Assembly (NCBI GenBank): GCA_032207245.1
Contig: CM063502.1
Span: 118,686,429 to 118,750,428, forward strand
From: Pardosa pseudoannulata
Lineage: Eukaryota; Arthropoda; Arachnida; Araneae; Lycosidae
Reading direction: 5' to 3'
DNA length: 64,000 bases
This document shows positions 37,701 to 51,711 of the stretch, in pieces (position 1 is the stretch's first letter; each line of letters opens with the position of its first letter). Made by a program: the position numbers and the translations under genes. Below the pieces are notes generated by a model that saw only the letters and a list, made by a program, of their open reading frames with translations, did no database searches and was not told the origin of the DNA.

Positions 37701-39888
37701 GTACAGTCAGATCGAATAAACATGAAGTCAAGGTAGGGGAAAAAAACCTAGAGTTATGAATACATTAATCGGCCGACATTGAAACTCATCAACAAGAGAA
37801 AAGTTCTTGTATTTGTACTCATAGCTTTCGTGGTGGAAAAAAAACAATTTTAGTCATTTGACAAGAGTTACGGTTTTGATCTTATACGAATTGTTTAATA
37901 CTATATTTATTCATAACTCTATAAGATTTTAATCCTCCTAAATTTGCTTACTCTAACATAAATGGCTTATGAAACTCTGATATTAGGAGAAATTTCAGAA
38001 TCGGTCTATTATATGAACCATTTTGGGGGGACCAAAAAGATGTCATATTGGTGGATTTAATGTTAATTTAGAACTTATTTAATACTGCTGTTTACAAAAA
38101 GTAAATTACGCCATTCATAGGGGCAAAAGTAAATTAACTGCAAGCCCAATCATAGGTTCTTGTTTAGTAACAATATCATTTCGTTACGAGTAGCATGTAA
38201 TTATCCCCCATTTTGTTCTCACCTAGATAAAAGCGAATTTCACTTACTATCGCTCTTGAAGCGCTTATTGCCTGATCAGCGTTTGGGTAACAATGGAGGG
38301 GTAAAACATTCCTAAACATTCTGAGAAACCTAACAGGCGATATTTGTGTGATACTCGAATTTAAAATCTCGTATCTCGATACTATAAATGCCTAATATTC
38401 TATGTTACTATGCGGAAAATAAGTGTAATGCTTGTAAATCCTTGTTAAATAGTATCTTATTCTGCATATAGTTTTTGGCACATTAATTGAATGGAACTTA
38501 CCATGTCGGTCATTTTCTGGATATAAATGTACCATGACTAGTCCTGAAAGTGGGATTTTCTGCTTTATTGTACAGTATTAATTCACAAACATTAGCGGGA
38601 AATTCATTACCCTTTGTGACTAAAAATTGATTTTAACAGTCTATTTCATTACAATTATAAACTAATACACAGGTTTCCGTTCTTTTAGAAAATTCTAAAA
38701 AACTAATTTTGATCGTTGAGAAGCATGTTATACAAATTCATAGTGCATGAAAATTCTCAATCTCTTGTTAATTAACTCACTTTTCAACATATTTTGAATA
38801 GCACACACATAATTAAAAATAGTTTAGCACATAGCTATCAATCTATCGTTTTGAATCAACATTAAAATACAGCATCAATTTAAAATTATCAGATATAGTT
38901 ATTAAATATTTGTAGTAATTTAGGATTTTTTTAACAGTTTAAAAGTATTTACTTATGGAAATATAAAATATTCAAAAAAAAAGAAAGTCAATTACATGAA
39001 TGTAATTTGATGCAAATTCAGGCTTTTCAGATCTCTTTGATGAAACAAAAATTGAATTCTCCTTACACTGGAAGAGAGGATTCATTGAAAATATTTTCAA
39101 AAAATTCAACAAATAAATTCATGAACTTAAAAATATTTCATATCTCAAAACTTATTTTTTAGGTATTTTTATCTTATGAATAGTATAATCCTCTCCTTAT
39201 TTTAATCGAACCATTTGAAAAATTGACTGAAAAATTCATTTTTAAAGCTTTCTTAGTATAATTAAAGAAATAATTAAAATTCTGCATAAGTTTGAAATTT
39301 AATATGACCAAAATTGCTCTCGAATATATATGCTAATACGGAAAATCTGAGGCAAACATCTCAGTCTCCATGAAACTTTTTATTTGTGTATCCAAAGCTC
39401 ATCAAATATTTGCGAGTAACGCTTGGCTAAATTTTTTGGCACTTTATGAAATTTGTACCGAGAATCGAATGTCGAAAATGCATTTCACTCGAACTTTTCA
39501 TTAATTAATATTTACTTACACCTTCTCTTCCTACACCTACTTTCTAATTAAAACTTAGAAATGAAATATGACTTTAAAAATTAAAAAAAAAACGTGAATA
39601 GAATCTACGTTAAAGTCAAAATGATTAAATTTATTTTTTCACCGCTAATTTTCAAATACGTCCTACTTATCAAAAATACTTCACTGAATGTTTATAATTA
39701 TCAAAATTAATTCTGAAAGAACTTAAAGTACGAGTATACTTTTTTATTTCACACTTTAGTCTCATTTGTATATAAATATGTTAAAAGTAGTAAACTGAAA
39801 ATGTAACTTTTTCTAAAGGGAAAAGGAAAATAAATTCTGAAGCACGTAAGATGTACAGCCTGCATATTAGTGAACATGTACATTCATA
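37701..39888. other. AT-rich non-coding DNA
   Basis: No gene recognised. The patch 38100-38350 is slightly GC-richer without identifiable motifs. Confidence 0.45.
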
Positions 39889-39891
39889 TAC

Positions 39892-39954
<63 letters not shown>
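39889..39954. repeat. compound (TA)n(GT)n microsatellite
   Basis: TA repeats to 39912 followed by about 19 GT units. Confidence 0.95.
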
Positions 39955-39955
<1 letters not shown>

Positions 39956-42335
39956 ACTGTGTAGTTTTGTAAGAATATATGTATTTTAAATTTATATCAT
40001 CTACTCTTATTTGTATATTTTTATATGTGTACTATCTGTGGAAGATTCATTTAACTGATGAAGCTTTTTAGTAGATTGAGAAAATTGTGTAAGGCCGTCC
40101 ATAAACCATTAATTTGTTTTTATATAACGTACACTTTTTAAACTGATTTAAAATGTTATAGTAGCGAAATGCAAAAATAAGGTCAGATTTAATTCACCTG
40201 TGACTTGAATTTTTTTCTGTCTACATACTGATAAAATGTATAAAACAAATGTATAAAACAAATGCATAAAACAAAATGTATAAAATGTATAGCAGAATTG
40301 TATGTATGAATTTATGATATAAACAGGTTATGGTATTTCTCATTTCTTTAAACTTTGTTATTTATTATTCAAAATTAATGAAAATCTTAGTTCTTTAAAA
40401 TATTTAATAAGTACGCGTCGTACATTTTTTTATTAAATTTGTAAGGTAGAATAATTGTGAAACTCGTGAAGTATGTATGACACAAAAATTTAGTGCACGA
40501 GGCAACAACTTGCTCTCCTAGACTCTTACTAGCATTGAGAAATGGGTTTGGGCTAGAGGGACAAGAAGATATTTATATATAGAGATGGACATGAAAATGA
40601 AGTAAGAAAGGTCGTATAGAAGAAGATCTTCTGATGAGCGTTTACTATTTACCATAGTAGCCCGTAAAATATCAGTAAAGCAATAAAGTGGTTAGCAGGA
40701 ATTTTACTAGGGCTGTTACTATATGAAAGCGTTGAACAGCCATATTTTTGTATTTATTGATAATCTTTGTATTTTGACATTCCAAGCCCAAATTTGGGAG
40801 TAAAGAATAGAATTTTTTCCATTTCAGAAGTGTTCAAGGAAAAAGACGGAACAGTGATGTTTGAGCTTAGTTTGCTTAGTTTATAACTAAGGGTTTCCCT
40901 AATTGTAAAAGTACTCCGGAAATACCGTCAAATTTTCTTTTGGTGGTAACTAAGCAATTACTCAAATCTTTCTGAAAAAAATAATCTAATTTAAGGAATA
41001 TTAGATACGCATAATTCTCTCATAAAGATATCTAGCTAACTAATGAGTGATGTTAAATGAATCCAGTGTCAACAAAAATGTCTTGGGAATACGATTTTTG
41101 CTTTTTGAGGTCCTCTTCCAATTTAATTCCTTCGGAAATGTTCCAGACTATAATAAAATCTGATACTTTATATATAACTCAGGAATGGAACTATCAGAAA
41201 TAATTTTCCAGCTAATGACGATCGAATAAACTTAGATTTCCGGTCAATTGTGTAGTCAGATCTTGACTCATATTTTTACTTCACTCTTTTGCCAGTGTTT
41301 CGTCAGTAGAGGCCCTTGATCTCAGAGCAAACATACGTTTCCCTTTATTTTGTGGAGTCAGCACTTGACCCTAGATTTCAATGACCTTTAGCCACATTAT
41401 TTTATTTGACTATTCTTTTTTTCATTTAGCTGAGTAGTCAAAGTTATTATCCTATGAAACGCTTGTTTGCTTTAATATTTTAAGACAGTCATCCCTGTTT
41501 TACTAGCTTTAGAAGTTAACTGAAATATTGAGAACGCCCTCTTAATTTATGGAAATGAAATGTTGTCGTTCTCAGAAACACAGCTTTGATATTTTATTTT
41601 GAATTCTACGACTAAATTATAATTTAGGATTTAAATTTTTCCAATATTTATTTGTTTTTTGAAGTGAACGAAATGTTTGCTTTTTTCTAAGCACATAACG
41701 TTTAGCCAAAAGAAAGCTGCTACAGTAAGGAGGAAAGCTTTTAAATTTTTTTTTTAACTTCAAGGTTTGACAGTATTAAGAATTAAGTAAATAACACTAT
41801 TAAGGACACATATGCCCCAGATATTCTATGATGTAAAAGAGTTAGAATTACGCAGCAGTCCTTACATAATATACTAAGTAGAAATATTATAGAGATGATA
41901 TACATGAACTGAGTTAAAAACTAAACCTTATATAATCCTTGTACAGCACTCTTGCTAAAGTATTACAGCTGTTCGTAAATCCGTAGACATGCAAAGTGCG
42001 TATATACCTTCTCCGCATATTCGAATGCTGTTCATATATAGTAAATAATACCAGATGAATGGCGAGTTTTGAGAAAGGTTTATTAGCTCCAGAGAAGGAG
42101 TTTTCTTGTGGATCACCATTTCATATCCGACACCAATTTGTATTGTAAAAGTTGTTTGCTAAATCCCTCCTTACAGTTGTGTTCAATATTACTGTTACAT
42201 CCTTTATAATATTTATAACTCCAAAAATACTTAAATATCATAAACCACATATTTAAACGCATTTAATCCTAATAATTCGTTTTGTTAAATTATTTTTATT
42301 TTCCTATGAAACGTATACAGTAGAATGTTTTTTGC
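39955..42335. other. AT-rich non-coding DNA
   Basis: No gene or mobile element recognised. Confidence 0.5.
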
Positions 42336-42445
42336 ATTAATTTTACATCCCATATCAATATATTTTTTCTCAGCAGAAATACCTAAATTAGAATTTAGGT
42401 ATTTCTGCTGAGAAAAAATATATTGATATGGGATGTAAAATTAAT
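42336..42445. repeat. perfect 110-bp palindrome
   Basis: Bases 42336-42389 are the exact reverse complement of 42392-42445, with only a 2-base centre (AG). I checked each 10-base block in both arms and found no mismatch across 54 bp. The arms begin ATTAATTTTACATCCC and end CAGAAATACCTAAATT. Homology stops abruptly on both sides. Nothing in the arms resembles a known transposon end, and there are no flanking direct repeats that I can see. Confidence 0.95.
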
Positions 42446-45239
42446 TATTTTTACAATTAACAAAACTGCTTTGATCATTAATCCGATTTTTTATCGCTTT
42501 GCAACAAATTGTAATGAATGAAAACGAATTTATTTTATTTACAAATTATTAACAATTATTCTGTTCCTTCTTTAATACATCCGAAATTAGTTTTGGATTC
42601 AGGACACTAATAAAAAAGACATTCCATTTTCTATTGTTTTATTTTATTTAGATCCTATAAAGATATCAAACGGTTTTTTCGATAAAGGTACTTTTATAAC
42701 CGAAGTGTATAATAATTTATTTATATACCTAAAATTTATAGTTATTTTCAAATTGTGCTTTTTACACGTCTTTATTAAATCTATGAAACTTTGAGAAACA
42801 CCAGAAGGGGGTGAAAAAAATTTATTTTAAATTAAATCTATTGTAGATCTTTGGGTTTTATAAAATGCATGGCATATTTTTACCTTTATAGCTGCATTTT
42901 TTTATTTAAAATAATCTTTGGAATTCAATGTTATATAAGTCTAATAAATTAAAATTATCAAACAAGAAGAAGAAATAATAAATTATATTTATGCTGAGGA
43001 AATTTTACTTTACAGATAAGATATTTCCTTTCTTTGTTTTATTTTACTCCCTTGTTCTTATACAATGTCTTTAAAATTCATCTGAATCTCCCACAAAAGG
43101 AAATGAAAACAAAATGGAAATTGGAAAAAGTTGAGACCCACATTATAACTTAAATTTTAGTTTTCAATTCTTCTTTCTAGTCTTTTAATACAGAGTGATT
43201 GATTATTCTTCTCAGATCTCCCATGAATGTATTGATATAATTACAGGCTTAGACTACTAAAAGAATACCAACGAGTACGCTTAAAAAAAAGAAACAGAAT
43301 GACTGAAAATTTTCAAATTTAATTCAGAGTTCGTAGAATGTTCTTGAAAAAGTTTTTCAATGAAAGCGTTATTTGAAAAGTCCGTAGTGTTACGAAATTA
43401 ACTTATTTCATATATTGATTTAATTAATGTTACGCTTGTTCTTCCTTTTCAATAAATCTGGCTCCTTCTTTAACTAACAATGTTCTTCCATGACTGCTTT
43501 TGTCTCTTTATAATGGGAAGAAATAAATATAAAAAGTTATAAGGTTTGCAGATAAAGGCAGTTATTAAATTACCATTTCTTCGTAACTATGTTAAAGACG
43601 GTTTCACTTAATGGACACATATTGTACACCAATCGTGTTTGTAATTTTGAATATTCAACTTTTTTGTAGGGACTTTTTGAAATGTTTCGAAATATAAATC
43701 AAATATTCTGTGATTCAATAATTATGCAATCAAGGTTTTCATTTTATAATAAGAACAGGTGAAGCTTGGCATGAAATACGTTTCTTGAGATTATATTTTG
43801 AATTTCAAATTAGGTAAAAGGTAAATGAGTATTTCAGAAGCTAAATTGCTTACTTCCAGTCTTAATAATTCCGAATTGTGAATCACCAGCCTTCAAAATA
43901 TTTTAAAATAGTTAAAATTATGTATTTAGATAAAATATATATGTCTTACATGGATTATATGTAGCATATATTAATTTAAAGGACATTAGAGAAAATTTAA
44001 AATAAGTTTGAAAAACAAATAATAATAATTTAAAAGATTAAAAACCAATTTCTTTTACAGTATATAATTGGAAACAAAATAGTATTAATTTAAACCATTT
44101 AAAATGGGTTTTTATAAATATTATTTTTATTTAATTGAAAGATGAATTACTATTTTGAATAAAATCACAGATTGTGTTATTCATTACAATTATAAAGGAA
44201 ATATAAACAAAAAAAATATCAGTACTTTATACTTAAAAGATTGTATAGAAGAATCATAAAATATTTTTTAAATATATTGTTCATTCCACTTGTATTTTTA
44301 GCAATGCGGCATCATGTAACTTTTTCATTCTTATTTTTAAAAATTCTACCTTTGTTTCAAACTTGCGATGATATGATTTATTAAATTAAATAGCATATCT
44401 GATTTTTCGAAAATCTTATGCCTTTGAAATAATATTAAAAATGCTTGAAATTCATTATAAAATATAATACTGTAGTAAAAATTTTCTAAAGGATGTCTGT
44501 TCATAAATAAGTACATTTGTAATTTTATTTCATTTTCTTTGAAATGACCCTTTTAAAATACTCAAAATATATATAGTCTGTATGTCGATAGTTATTTCCG
44601 CTGTATATTTGGAGACTGTCATTCACATTAATAATGTATAGGTCTGAATATCAATTTTTCGTCTTTCACAGTATGAATCTTCTTAAACCTTGTGAAGAAT
44701 TCCATAGCAAAAGTCCCATATGTACAAAGCTCCTTAGCACTCAGTATATATACGCAATGCTTTTCACTGTGATTCCCAGTATGATGAAATATTCCATGGA
44801 TTCTTTCACTGAACCGAGCTTAGTACGTGAGGATTCCTTTCTTTTGGAAGGAAACCTGAGATTTCATCATATGTTATTTCAGCAATGTAATTCATATTTA
44901 TATTTTTTGAAATATACTTAGTTTCTCTTACGTTCTTCTAATATACTCTTCAGATATTTTGGGGGAAAACTTGATTTATGAATTACTTTCTTAATACATC
45001 TTACACAAATTTCTGTAGGTATAGATGTCGTATTTTTATTTATTTGCTTGAAATGTTTCTATAAAATAACAGACTTTGCTGTAAATCTATTTTACCCTTT
45101 TGTTATTTTTAACCCTATAGATACGAAGTACGTTATACAATATACATTATATTATCGGTTTAATGTCAGATTTTTTAAAATTCATACAATGTTCGAAAAC
45201 TTTACATACTTTTACTTAGGTCGTATTTCCTTTAAAAGG
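42446..45239. other. AT-rich non-coding DNA
   Basis: A 95-codon open stretch at 44634-44921 (+) has no recognisable domain and lies in ordinary AT-rich sequence. It is not called as a gene. Confidence 0.45.
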
Positions 45240-46035
45240 TGGCATACTAACTCCATCTTTTGTTATTTATGTTAGCTGAGTAACGTTTATTTATATCACT
45301 GCTAATGGCTGTATATTATTGACAGTTGTGTAATTATATTATGGATTACAAAACATCTAAACCTACAATTCTTTAAAGTATGCCATATGAAGTTTATTTA
45401 TAATTTAGATTTGGCACATTACGTATTGACCTAACAATTTGAGTAAATATTTTGTAGTAAAACATCAGGTATATGTGAATGGGCATAATACCTCAAGTTG
45501 AATGATTTGCTAGAATTGAGAATGAGAGTGACTATAAATGTAATATCACTTGATAACAAAACCACTCTCACAAATCTCAAAGCTATTTTTTGTATCAGAA
45601 AAACCCATTGACATTCCATTCAAAAAGTCACCTTTAATTGCAATCATCGAATAAACAAAGTAAAGATTCTCCTAGATGCAAGGTTTCTTTATATAAGGAA
45701 CAAATAGCTATATTTTTATGATAAAAGCATTATACATGTTTTTAAACATAATAAGATGTTTCATATTTTATTATAAATACTGGCATTTATAGGCTTTAAC
45801 ACCTGACTTTATAAATTCAAGTAAGGACTCAAACCATTTACGCATAGTTGCTAATGCCATAGTATGTTAAAAAGTAGCATACAAACTCCATCTATATCAT
45901 TTATGTCAATTGCTTGAGGTTATTTATAGTGCGTCTGGTGCTACATTATTAACAATTTTGCATTTATGATATCTTATTTTTTAATGGATTGCAAAAAAAT
46001 TTAAGTTAAACTTAAAAAGCATACTATATGTTTAT
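45240..46035. repeat. diverged two-copy duplication, ~0.63-kb period
   Basis: GGCATACTAACTCCATCTTT at about 45240 is matched by AGCATACAAACTCCATCTAT at about 45874. The parallel continues for about 165 bp, through TATTATTGACAGTTGTGTAA against CATTATTAACAATTTTGCAT, to ATGCCATATGAAGTTTATTT against GCATACTATATGTTTATTTT. Similarity is partial with several indels, so this is an old duplication. No coding potential was seen. Confidence 0.6.
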
Positions 46036-46830
46036 TTTTTATTTTGTTTTGTCAATTTCATGCCTGAATAGAGTGAGTTTTCTAGACTTGGGGGAATTTG
46101 TGATATTCTGAATCAAGAAATCTTTTCTACTTTATAGATGTTTGAACATTGTATTAGACTATTTTTATTTACATCTTATGATATTATTCATGATCTCACT
46201 CCTTATTTACAAGCCCTGTTAATGATGAGTTTTGTCAAATGTAATCTTAGGATTTGACTGAGACACTTTGAAAACATTCCTGCTGGTGCTATTATAAGGG
46301 AAACTTATGGCCAGAGTAACTGTAAAGAGCTACTTTTCGATTAATTGGGAAGCAGACATCCATTTTTTATTTAATAAAAAATGGTTATATATTAACATTA
46401 CAAGAGATTTTTTTAAGGTTTTTTTATTTTAATATATCTGTCTGGGTGAAGCCATGTGAAGTAGGGGAGGAGATAAGGGTAAAACACTTGCATGATAATC
46501 TCGAATAAATGATAATGTTTCCATGAATTTCTCATATTGTGATAAAATTTTCATTTGACCGAACTTATCACTCAATTTTTACCACTATACGAGAAATTTA
46601 TGAAACCCTTATCATAAAAATGGGAATATGAGTGGCTAAAAATGAGTTACAACACTGCTACCAGAAATCCCAATTACTTTGGGGATCAGAATAAGGCAAG
46701 TTCGATCAATTCAAAAAGACAATTTAGATCACAGTCTCAGTGAACAAAAGTAAAGGTGACAATATCTGCAAATTTTACAGGATATAAGAAATCCACCAAA
46801 CCCATGCATTTCTGTGATAAATACAAATTA
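46036..46830. other. AT-rich non-coding DNA
   Basis: No recognised features. Confidence 0.45.
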
Positions 46831-48493
46831 CATAGTGAACAAAAAAATGTTGGACAGTAAGGTTACAGGATTTTATCCTTTAATAATTTTGCATTACATT
46901 ATGCTTTTGAACTAAAATAAAATTCCGAAAAAGTACAATTCCAAAAATAAATCAAACAGTTTGTTTTAATTTCAGTAGTACATAAACATAAATTATAAAT
47001 TTAAAGAACATTATGATGATATCCCTTCGAGAGCCAATAAAAATAAACTTGGACATTTATCCAAGGTAACAAAAAATAACTAAATAAAAATAAATTTTAA
47101 ACAGAAGCATTTAATACTTCGTGTGATAGATATCCTTTGGTGCTATAAAAGCTTCTAATCCTTTGTTTATTAAAAGGACCAGTTTTCAAGGAAATCTGTT
47201 GGTACACTGCCCCATATATTCTGAAGAGCACATTTTAGTTCATTTTTATTTTTATTTTTTCTCTTCCGATTTTTTCCATAAATGCCCATAATTGTCCTAT
47301 AAGGTTCAAATCCGGACTTTGTGGTGGATTGGCAGTACTTTTTGTACAGTATATAATAACCATTCCTTTACAATCCCGTTATGCTTGGGATCATTGTCTT
47401 GGAGAAAAGAGAGGTTTCCATTTAAATTCAATTTTACAACTGTGACTGGTAAATTTTGTTTTAGAACATTTAAATATACCATTTTGTCCATGGTACTCTC
47501 AATAAACATTTGAATTTCCAACACCGCTAGCTACCATTGCACCCCATACCATAACGTTACCATCGCCATGTTGAACAATTACTTTTATATTTGTTGATTT
47601 AAGTGATTAAAGTTTCTACCTTTCTCCATCAGTAAAAATAACTTAAGAAGTAAAAATACCTTTATCAGTAAAATAACTTAAGCAAGACGACTTCCAAAAA
47701 TCTTAGGACTTTGCAATATAGTTTTTAGCATAATCAATACGTTTATTCACATATCTGGTATATAGGTATGGTTTCTTTTGTGGCGCATAGGGTCTATATT
47801 CCGTAGAATGTAAAACCGTTCTTACCATCTGTGGATTCATATTGACAACAGATGTCTCCTTTAACTCTCTTGCTATCTTTACTGCAGAAATTGTAGGATT
47901 CTCCTTAACAAATCTCAGTATCCGCCTGTCTACTGAGGCGAAGAAATCTTTTTGGGCCGACCACTTCCATTTTGTCTGTGGAAAAATCCGTACCTTTTAT
48001 AGTTATTGATTACGTAATGTACTGTTGAATGAGGCTTTTTCCCAATTTCTGCAATATTTCTTATGCTTTTCTTTCCTTTACATAGTTTCACATGTAAGTT
48101 TTTCATATCTATAGAAGTTTAATTTGTCTCCATTTTCCAAACTTTAAACGAATAAAAATAAATTTAAACAGTTCAGTCTCAAAGGTCTGACTTGTATTTG
48201 TGACAAAAATGCAACAGTGTCTTAAAAATTTGCATAAACTTTGCATAAAGTAGTGTAAAATGTAAATAAAATAAATGTCTAAGTTTTTTTTTACTGTAGA
48301 AATCTCAGAATTTCTTCTTTAAATTATTTTAAAATTAAATGCAGTGTTTTATTGAAATCCAAACCAGTCATTTCAATAGTGGAAGAAATTATCATTAAAA
48401 AAAATGTTTCATTAAAAAAGTACAACTCGCTTTTAAAATATTACACGACAAAATGGGTTCTCCTTGCTGTCCAACATTTTTTGGTTCACTGTA
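46831..48493 (-). mobile_element. full-length Tc1-like transposon, inactive
   Basis: The right end, read on the minus strand, is CAGTGAACCAAAAAATGTTG next to TA at 48492-48493. The left end from about 46833 reads TAGTGAACAAAAAAATGTTG. The match continues through GGACAG(C/T)AAGG with few differences, giving roughly 30-bp terminal inverted repeats. The left TA target base pair seems to have mutated to CA. A single decayed transposase fills the minus strand. It is unrelated at its ends to the Tc1 at 19.2-20.7 kb and carries more lesions, so it is an older insertion. Confidence 0.9.
47111..48133 (-). pseudogene. Tc1-like transposase, multiple lesions
   Basis: The gene runs from ATG 48133 to a TAA at 47111-47113, about 341 codons, the standard Tc1 length. 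Order on the minus strand: helix-turn-helix KLCKGKKSIRNIAEI and STVHYVINNYKRYG; GSGRPKKISS; a first catalytic region IFTDGER; GDGNVMVWGAM; ESTMDKMVYLNVLKQN; and second catalytic motif FLQDNDPKHNG, with its Asp intact. After a frame change SPDLNLIGQLW follows: the catalytic Glu (normally SPDLNPIEHLW) is Gly. The tail reads GLEAFIAPKDIYHTKY. There is an in-frame TAA at the fifth codon and at least three frame changes or stops in the body. No function is possible. Confidence 0.85.
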
Positions 48494-50335
48494 TATGCTA
48501 TTAAAAAAGATGTTTTGATTTGTTCCTATAGAAACTGGAGCATATATAGGTAATAAGAATTAATGTTTTGATTATTTTAGTTGCATTCTGTTAATCTATA
48601 TTTTATGGATGTATTTGATTTACAAAGTGTAGTCTCTCATGTACACCCCAAAAACACATAAGGTCCAGAGAACATGCTGTCACATTACCAGTCTTCATCC
48701 AGACGTTATCCTGCTAGTCGAGAGGATGTCCAGAGTAACGAGTGTTTCAAAATGTATAAGCCTGAAAAATATTTAATAAAGTTTTCAAAAGCCTCAGAAA
48801 TTATAAATAAAGTTAAGTTCATGATATTCTGTAAAATTAATTTCAAACTCATCAACAAATGCCAACATTTTTTGTTCTTAAAAAAATTAGGTTTGAAAAC
48901 TAAGAATGTTATAAGCCGATTCTGATATTTTGAATAATTTCCACTAATTCCTTCTTTTTTTCTTAACAATATGAATAATATTTCTATCAGTAAAATTAGA
49001 AATATTTCACTAAACAGCCATTTTTAAAACTAAAGATTTTTATGTTGATATCTTTATATGGTACTTGTAAATATTTTTCTATTTATTCGTAATATATAAT
49101 AAATTCATCCATAATGGTTAAACCATAATGGTTAATGGAGCAACCATAATAGTTAACTTATCGTTCTTTAAAAAATCACGTTTTGTTTCCTATCATGAGG
49201 AATATTTTAATTCAGTCTCAATTTCTTTGATATTTTATTGTATTTGGGCTTATGTAAAATGAATTCCTGATCAAATATAATAATATTGACCAAAATAAAA
49301 AAATAACTTCATTTTCTCTTTGATGCTTCTTTCTACAAATATAATTTTGAGCTTACCCTTTTATTTGAAACTAGGTAATTATATTTTGAAAACGAAAAGT
49401 TTATTATTTTATTCAATTATTTATTTCATTCAAAAAGAAATATACGTAAATTTAAAAAAAAAATAACGGGGATAACTTCAAAATTATCCTTTTGGGGAAA
49501 GAAGACAACTTCAATTCAATCTAAAAAATTCTATATAGATTTTACTTTTAGTGTTTTCTTTAGATTATTCTGAGAGTTTTAAATCATTATACAAAATAAG
49601 CTTCAAAATCCAATTATTTCTTCTACAAAGTTTCTTGCAAATACTGGGAGTTCAGAATTATATTACAAATTCTCAGTATTAAAATATATATATCAAATAC
49701 AATACGATAAATTAATACAATCAAATCATTTTGTTTGAATACAAGGGAGATCAGTTCGGCACGTTTTTGGTATAATTTTAAAATTATTGTCAAAATGACT
49801 ACAAGTTATGCTTAACTCGTTAACACACTTTCGGAGTGTATTAGGAAATAACAAATAGGAAATCTTTCAAAATCAAAAAAAAAAAATCTATATCTGACAA
49901 TAATAATAACATTTACTTTAAGACGATTACCTGAAAAGTTCAACGATATTATAATTAATGAAGAACAAACAAAAAATATTTAATAGTTTAAAAACAAATA
50001 ATGCAACTTAATAATTTCTAAACAAAAGATTAATCTGCTAAAAATAATATTAAACCACTAGAATATGTAGATTTTTATAAATAAGCACTTGTCTCATAAT
50101 ATTTCGAATTTCGAGGATTCAGTTTTTGGTGCCATAATTAGCCCCAAATATAACATCTAGAATTTGGTAACTGTCACCAAGGATATGGCATACCTACCTG
50201 AACTTCGATTTAGCCTTGATTTTGATATAGAATTTAATATATGAATCTCAAGGAGAATTTCTCTAAAATATGAAAATATTTTGTCATACATAGTTATAAT
50301 TTCAAAACAAACTCAAATTCAATAATTAACCCCTC
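48494..50335. other. AT-rich non-coding DNA
   Basis: No gene recognised. A small AACCATAATGGTTA-type repeat, itself palindromic, occurs two to three times at about 49113-49155. Confidence 0.45.
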
Positions 50336-50361
50336 AGCTGACGTTTCGGGTAATAATACCC
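50336..50361 (+). other. possible piggyBac-like end
   Basis: TTAACCCCTCAGCTGACG at 50336-50353 is followed by the imperfect palindrome GGGTAATAATACCC (50348-50361). TTAA-CCC plus a close GGG...CCC palindrome parallels the element at 22.7 kb. No partner end was found, so this is tentative. Confidence 0.3.
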
Positions 50362-51711
50362 TGGCTACTGTGTTATTTGATATTTCATAGGATTTCCAAA
50401 CACTTGCAGGCTATATTACTGGTACCAACCTGGATAACAATATAGCAGGAAAACATAAGATATGATTCAAGACTTCTAGAAAAAAAAGGGAAATTTCATT
50501 ATTACAGAATATGTGTATAATCGTTACAGGGTTATTTTATACTATGGTCATGATGAAGTACAGCAGCGAACAGTACTGTTTGAGATTTTTCTCATGGACC
50601 AAAGTAGATTCTCTAATAATATGCAGAATTTCCTTATAAAATAAAGTAGAAAATATCCCAAGAACAGAAAAGATATATGGGATTGAAAAAGTTAAATGTA
50701 GTAAGAGGAAATTTTGAAAATGGCATAAATTTTCAATGGCGAGCAATTATGTCTCATTTACCCAAAATTATCAAACGTAAGTATAACTAAAAATACTTAT
50801 TTTTCAACAATAAAACCATTTGTTAAGCAATAAATTAATTAAAGTTTTAACAGTTTTATGCAGGAGAAAGTTTTGTTTTACACATATGAAAAGCTGATAA
50901 AAGAAATGTCTAAATAAAAAGGTTTTAAAAAATTAAAGATAAATTTAACGATTTTCCATTCGTATTTAAAATTAGAATTATACTTTAAACTAAATAACTC
51001 TGTAAACATTTGTTTTACAAATAAATTCGTACAAATACGAAATCGCATATTAAGTATGATTAATGTTTTGCTGTAAGATGTAACATGTTATCAAGTAATT
51101 AACTTAAAAATTAAAGGCAAAATGACTCGGTGAATGTGAACTAGAATCTTATTTTTAGATGAAATTTCGTAAGTTTCGTGAATACAAATTTAAATTTTGA
51201 GATATATAAATCACCGCATTGTTTTACATGGACAGTGTGAGTGTATATAATCCATGTTGATTATTTAATATATCACAGTTCAGTCGCTCAAATCTATAGA
51301 TACACAGCATATCATAAATTGTTATGAGTAATAAATTGCCATTCAGCACAAATTGTGTTATCATCAAATAGTAATCTTAATGACATACAGTACAGTTCAT
51401 TAATATCCAAATATAGATCACCTTGATAAATGACACTGCAAGTAGATTGATATGAGTAAACATCCTGTTGGTGTCGTAAAATTATTAAATTCATTTGAAA
51501 AATAAAAGCTGGAATTATAGTTAATGTAATCACTAACGAAAGTTCCTATACCACTTTTCTAACATTAAAATTTGAAATGTGTCATAAAGTGAGATTGGAA
51601 AACGTAAGCAATGAACAGTGAAACATGGTATTTTAGTAGGAAGTACAAATAGATTAATTTAAGAAATATAAAAAACCAGAAGATTCAATTATACGAAAAC
51701 TTGGGGTGAAA

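Noticed and set aside
44634..44921. 95-codon plus-strand open stretch
   Set aside because: No domain, signal or splice context recognised, and length is within chance for the number of frames examined.
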